From positions 62,001-126,000 of the forward strand of contig JAIZWL010000005.1 in assembly GCA_021498125.1 (NCBI GenBank): a DNA stretch of 64,000 nucleotides, in the 5' to 3' direction. Position numbers and translations under genes: made by a program. The first letter of the stretch is position 1, and each line of letters begins with the position of its first letter. Positions 61,734-64,000 of this stretch are shown here, piece by piece. Below the pieces are notes generated by a model. That model was not told the origin of the DNA. It saw only the letters and a list, made by a program, of their open reading frames with translations, and ran no database searches. This DNA is from Candidatus Thorarchaeota archaeon. Its GTDB lineage: Archaea > Asgardarchaeota > Thorarchaeia > Thorarchaeales > Thorarchaeaceae.

Positions 61734-62351
61734 TCATACTTGGTCATCGTCATCCGAATCAATTGGATTGTTTCCTACGGATTCGGAAGGATATTCTTTC
61801 TCTTCATTTAGAGCATCGAGAATCGGTCTGGCATCAGCGTGGATTCGTACGAGAAGATGTTCATCTATAAACGCAACAAGGAATATTACAAATAGGATAT
61901 AGCCAAAAATAGGGGCCGCATACAGAAAAAATGCAATATCTTGAATGATTGGTAATAGGAATATCACTGCAAGTCCTAAAAGTTGCCAGATCCACAAAAA
62001 TATCACAATAGCACTCCAATTTACGAGAATCACTAGGATTCGCATGTGGCTTTTATATTTGACATAATCATCTTCAACGAATGTGGGCACACCAAGTCTA
62101 ATTGCAGTAACGTGAGCCGTCTTTTTTATGTATTCGGTACCTGGAATTATCAATATAAAGAGCCCAGCCATGACAAATAGTACGACGCTTCCGGAGCCCA
62201 CTCCAAATAGCCATACTGACTTTTTCTCCGCAATTGTGAAGAACCAATATGATAAGATTATGCCACCACATATATGCAATAATGCTCCGAAACCATTGAA
62301 ACGATCTACTGGGTAGCTGTTGGTGTTCTGAGATTGGTCTTCTTTAGTCAT
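61734..62351 (-). CDS. Membrane protein, unknown function
   Basis: 205 residues with about four spans (~18-40, ~50-72, ~108-130, ~135-160) and an acidic C-terminal tail (SVGNNPIDSDDDDQV). The start codon lies in a palindrome CATGTGATTTCACATG (62350-62365), which could form a hairpin over the start. Not recognised. 36 nt after the DUF106 gene, same strand. Confidence 0.6.
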   Translation of the reverse strand: MTKEDQSQNTNSYPVDRFNGFGALLHICGGIILSYWFFTIAEKKSVWLFGVGSGSVVLFVMAGLFILIIPGTEYIKKTAHVTAIRLGVPTFVEDDYVKYKSHMRILVILVNWSAIVIFLWIWQLLGLAVIFLLPIIQDIAFFLYAAPIFGYILFVIFLVAFIDEHLLVRIHADARPILDALNEEKEYPSESVGNNPIDSDDDDQV

Positions 62352-62387
62352 GTGATTTCACATGTTCAATTATCATATCAATACGAA

Positions 62388-62951
62388 TCAAAATGGTGAT
62401 CCTACGGACCCAAGTGTATCAAGGTGTGCCAGTTTTCGGATAAAGCCACCTAAGGATGCGCTCGTTATGAAATACCAGACCCAATAGTAGATTCCGAAGC
62501 CGCCCTGTACCGGAACACCAAGCCAACCTACAAAGAAAGGCAAAAGCCTCTGGATGTTGAAGGGAATCACTGCAACAACACTTCCACCAAAGAGTGCTGA
62601 GAGAATCCCGAAGATGATCAGGAAGGGAATGTAAAAGATACACATGGGCTTCATGCGTGCACCCATCATCTGTGTCTGGATCCGCATGATACGTTGTTGA
62701 TCATCCATGACATCTTGCAACAGGACGGGGTTCATAGACTTCCGTGCCTCTTTGAATTTTTGTTGCCACGCTTTGACCTCTTCCATCTGCTCATTTAACT
62801 TCTCAACATCTGTGAACTTCTTTGTAGAATATGTCGAGATGAAGACAACAAAGAGGCTCACTATTGTGATGAAGATCATTGACAGAGGCGGGTATAGTAA
62901 TGGTCCTAGTGCATTGCCTATCGCTGCTATGATGTCTCCGATCAAGTCCAT
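62388..62951 (-). CDS. DUF106 membrane protein (archaeal EMC3/Oxa1/YidC-like insertase)
   Basis: 187 residues. An N-terminal span (MIFITIVSLFVVFISTY), a coiled-coil hairpin (EKLNEQMEEVKAWQQKFKEARKSMNPVLLQDVMDDQQRIMRIQTQMMGARMKPMCIFYIPFLIIFGILSAL), then two more spans and VPVQGGFGIYYWVWYF are the DUF106 layout. Family proteins help insert membrane proteins and are related to eukaryotic EMC3 and GET1. Confidence 0.88.
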   Translation of the reverse strand: MDLIGDIIAAIGNALGPLLYPPLSMIFITIVSLFVVFISTYSTKKFTDVEKLNEQMEEVKAWQQKFKEARKSMNPVLLQDVMDDQQRIMRIQTQMMGARMKPMCIFYIPFLIIFGILSALFGGSVVAVIPFNIQRLLPFFVGWLGVPVQGGFGIYYWVWYFITSASLGGFIRKLAHLDTLGSVGSPF

Positions 62952-63223
62952 TGCAGGTCAAGATTTCAACTAAATTTCTCGTTTTAAGGTTTCTCCATCA
63001 ATATGCTTTGCAAAAAATGGGATGTGTCATTGCATTCGGACTTCATGGTCCACCTTGTTATCATTATTTATTTTCTACTTGTGATCATAATGGTCTTCGA
63101 CTATCGTGAAGCGTATTGTTCTACCTGATTTCTTTAGATGTGCAATACTATTTAATTCACAATTTTGGTGTTCCCGCGTTGACATGATACGATCTCCCTC
63201 TTCTTACTCTGAAGCATATGTCA

Positions 63224-63582
63224 ATACGTGTACTCCCTACGATCGAGTACACGTGACAGGCGATATATTATAATTTCTCCTTTTTTTTCCGTATCATACG
63301 TGTACTAGTAAACGTGAGACGAAAATCTAGTAAACGTATTCGAAAAATCGAGCTTTCGAAAAATCGGTAGGAGTACACGTATAGGTGTTGCGCGCCAAAC
63401 GGTGCACGCTCTAGGGGCAGAATTTGATAGTATGATGTACATGTGCCAGAATAACCGAGAATATCGCACAAATTTGCACTAAAATGGAAAATAACGACAT
63501 TTTTTGCACCTATCATTTTTCATTGAAATCATACGTGTACTCTTTTCGACCTGATGTGTTTATATTTAGGATACGTGTACTC
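63224..63582. repeat. Cluster of six ATACGTGTACTC-type boxes
   Basis: Copies at 63224-63235 (+), 63245-63254 (-, 10 bp), 63296-63307 (+, one change), 63371-63382 (-), 63531-63542 (+) and 63571-63582 (+). The first pair is an inverted repeat with a 9-nt loop. TTCGAAAAATCG is present twice (63339-63350 and 63355-63366), and CTAGTAAACGT twice (63305-63315, 63327-63337). The gap 62952-63614 holds no gene, with an A/T-rich run at 63262-63290. Confidence 0.8.
63559..63568 (+). promoter_or_regulatory. TATA box between two boxes, ahead of the 63615 gene
   Basis: GTTTATATTTAGG is a good TATA element; initiation ~26 bp downstream lies next to the box at 63571-63582, while another box lies 20 bp upstream. 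This fits repression or activation by a box-binding protein. Confidence 0.45.
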
Positions 63583-63614
63583 TTTATGTGTCAGCCGCCG
63601 GGAGGGCTTGACAG

Positions 63615-63884
63615 ATGCAAATGTTCTCAAGAATGCTAAGAAGACAGGGTTTCTACAGGGTCAAAGGACAAGAGGATCCTGTGTACATGAAACATCACGT
63701 TGGAATCGGTGGAATATATGTCCGCATCACGGACAGACGAGCTTTGATCATGGTCCGAGACCTAGGGATCGAAGAGGAGTTCACGCGGGTCAAACGACTC
63801 GAGAACTTCATTAACTCGTTAGATGAAGAAGCGTATCGTCAGAAGTGCTTCATTGTATCTAAGATGCGTGCAGGTGGATCATGA
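63615..63884 (+). CDS. Small hypothetical protein, first gene after the box cluster
   Basis: 89 residues, basic (RMLRRQGFYRVKGQ at the start), with strands GGIYVRITDRRALIMVRDLG and a helix FTRVKRLENFINSLDEEAYRQKC. GGGAGGG ~9 nt before ATG 63615. No family recognised. The promoter carries the boxes, so the product may be the box-binding protein (inference). Confidence 0.6.
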   Translation: MQMFSRMLRRQGFYRVKGQEDPVYMKHHVGIGGIYVRITDRRALIMVRDLGIEEEFTRVKRLENFINSLDEEAYRQKCFIVSKMRAGGS

Positions 63885-63893
63885 GGTTCTCTC

Positions 63894-63925
63894 AGGGGGT
63901 CATACCCCCTCACATTTCTTTTTTA
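63894..63925 (+). terminator. Hairpin terminator after the 63615 gene
   Basis: AGGGGGT (63894-63900), loop CAT, ACCCCCT (63904-63910), then a T-rich tract with TTTCTTTTTT. It begins about 10 nt after the stop. The rest of the window, to 64000, shows no gene start I can support. Confidence 0.75.
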
Positions 63926-64000
63926 TATACATATTCTTCAGTTTACGACTCTTAGTGATCCGACCAAATACGATACGACTGGAGCCAAACTTGCGATGAC

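Noticed and set aside
63268-63516. An 82-codon minus-strand frame within the box cluster
   Set aside because: It is built from the repeated boxes and A/T-rich DNA; no domain or RBS.

Overview
The window reads as a chromosome segment of an archaeon, most likely an Asgard archaeon of the Thorarchaeota type. This is inference from gene content, not from a marker-gene tree. The signs are a crenarchaeal-type OB-fold SSB with an RGG tail, a CofE F420 ligase, methanogen-like HdrABC/MvhD/FrhB proteins, a DUF106 (EMC3/Oxa1-like) membrane protein, TATA boxes of the TTAAAT type, and several eukaryote-like elements: a small gelsolin-domain gene, longin/roadblock-like domains, a leucine-rich-repeat protein and B-box-like zinc fingers. 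I found no tRNA, rRNA or CRISPR array.

Layout. 1-2332 is the end of an oligopeptide ABC transporter operon. 2333-5726 holds an SSB, a TrmO-like tRNA methyltransferase and a PAS histidine kinase. 5768-14834 is a sulfur and electron-transfer region. A minus-strand operon of 11 genes runs DsrE-like, HdrC, HdrB, HdrA, MvhD, a hydrogenase small-subunit-like protein, an FrhB-like protein with an added winged helix, TusA, DsrE, DsrF and DsrH. A second TusA, a small membrane protein and another DsrE-like protein lie beside it, and a divergent Lrp/AsnC regulator sits at the operon head. No hydrogenase large subunit and no DsrAB are present, so the complex probably moves electrons or persulfide sulfur between soluble carriers. 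15683-20233 holds a second histidine kinase, an EutA-like reactivase without EutBC, and a longin-like protein.

20355-25831 holds sfsA between two copies, in opposite orientation, of a 131-bp MITE-like element with its own target duplications, then an ABC exporter with an odd membrane protein and a remnant of its paralogue. 25835-30177 is a Zn/Cd P-type ATPase with its ArsR repressor and operator, then a histidine kinase fused to a glutaredoxin-like domain. 30275-39861 mixes small regulators, a PH-domain membrane protein, an LRR protein, a TlpA/CcdA thiol-redox pair, cofE, an ECF-type S component and adenine deaminase. 39895-48301 holds two B-box/zinc-ribbon membrane proteins, a VIT1/CCC1-like transporter, a gelsolin-like gene lacking a canonical start codon, a broken F420-type luciferase-like oxidoreductase, an MBL-fold protein and another longin-like protein. 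48497-49856 is a compact AT-rich restriction-modification pair. 49882-62951 holds two amidohydrolases, a HEAT-like/Lys-rich pair, a membrane longin protein, a DUF362 ferredoxin, an MFS transporter and the DUF106 protein. 62952-63614 is a gene-free region with six copies of an ATACGTGTACTC-like box, ahead of a small unknown gene.

Starts were chosen by Shine-Dalgarno spacing (GGAG/GGTGA) or TATA position. Many are therefore downstream of the longest possible start.
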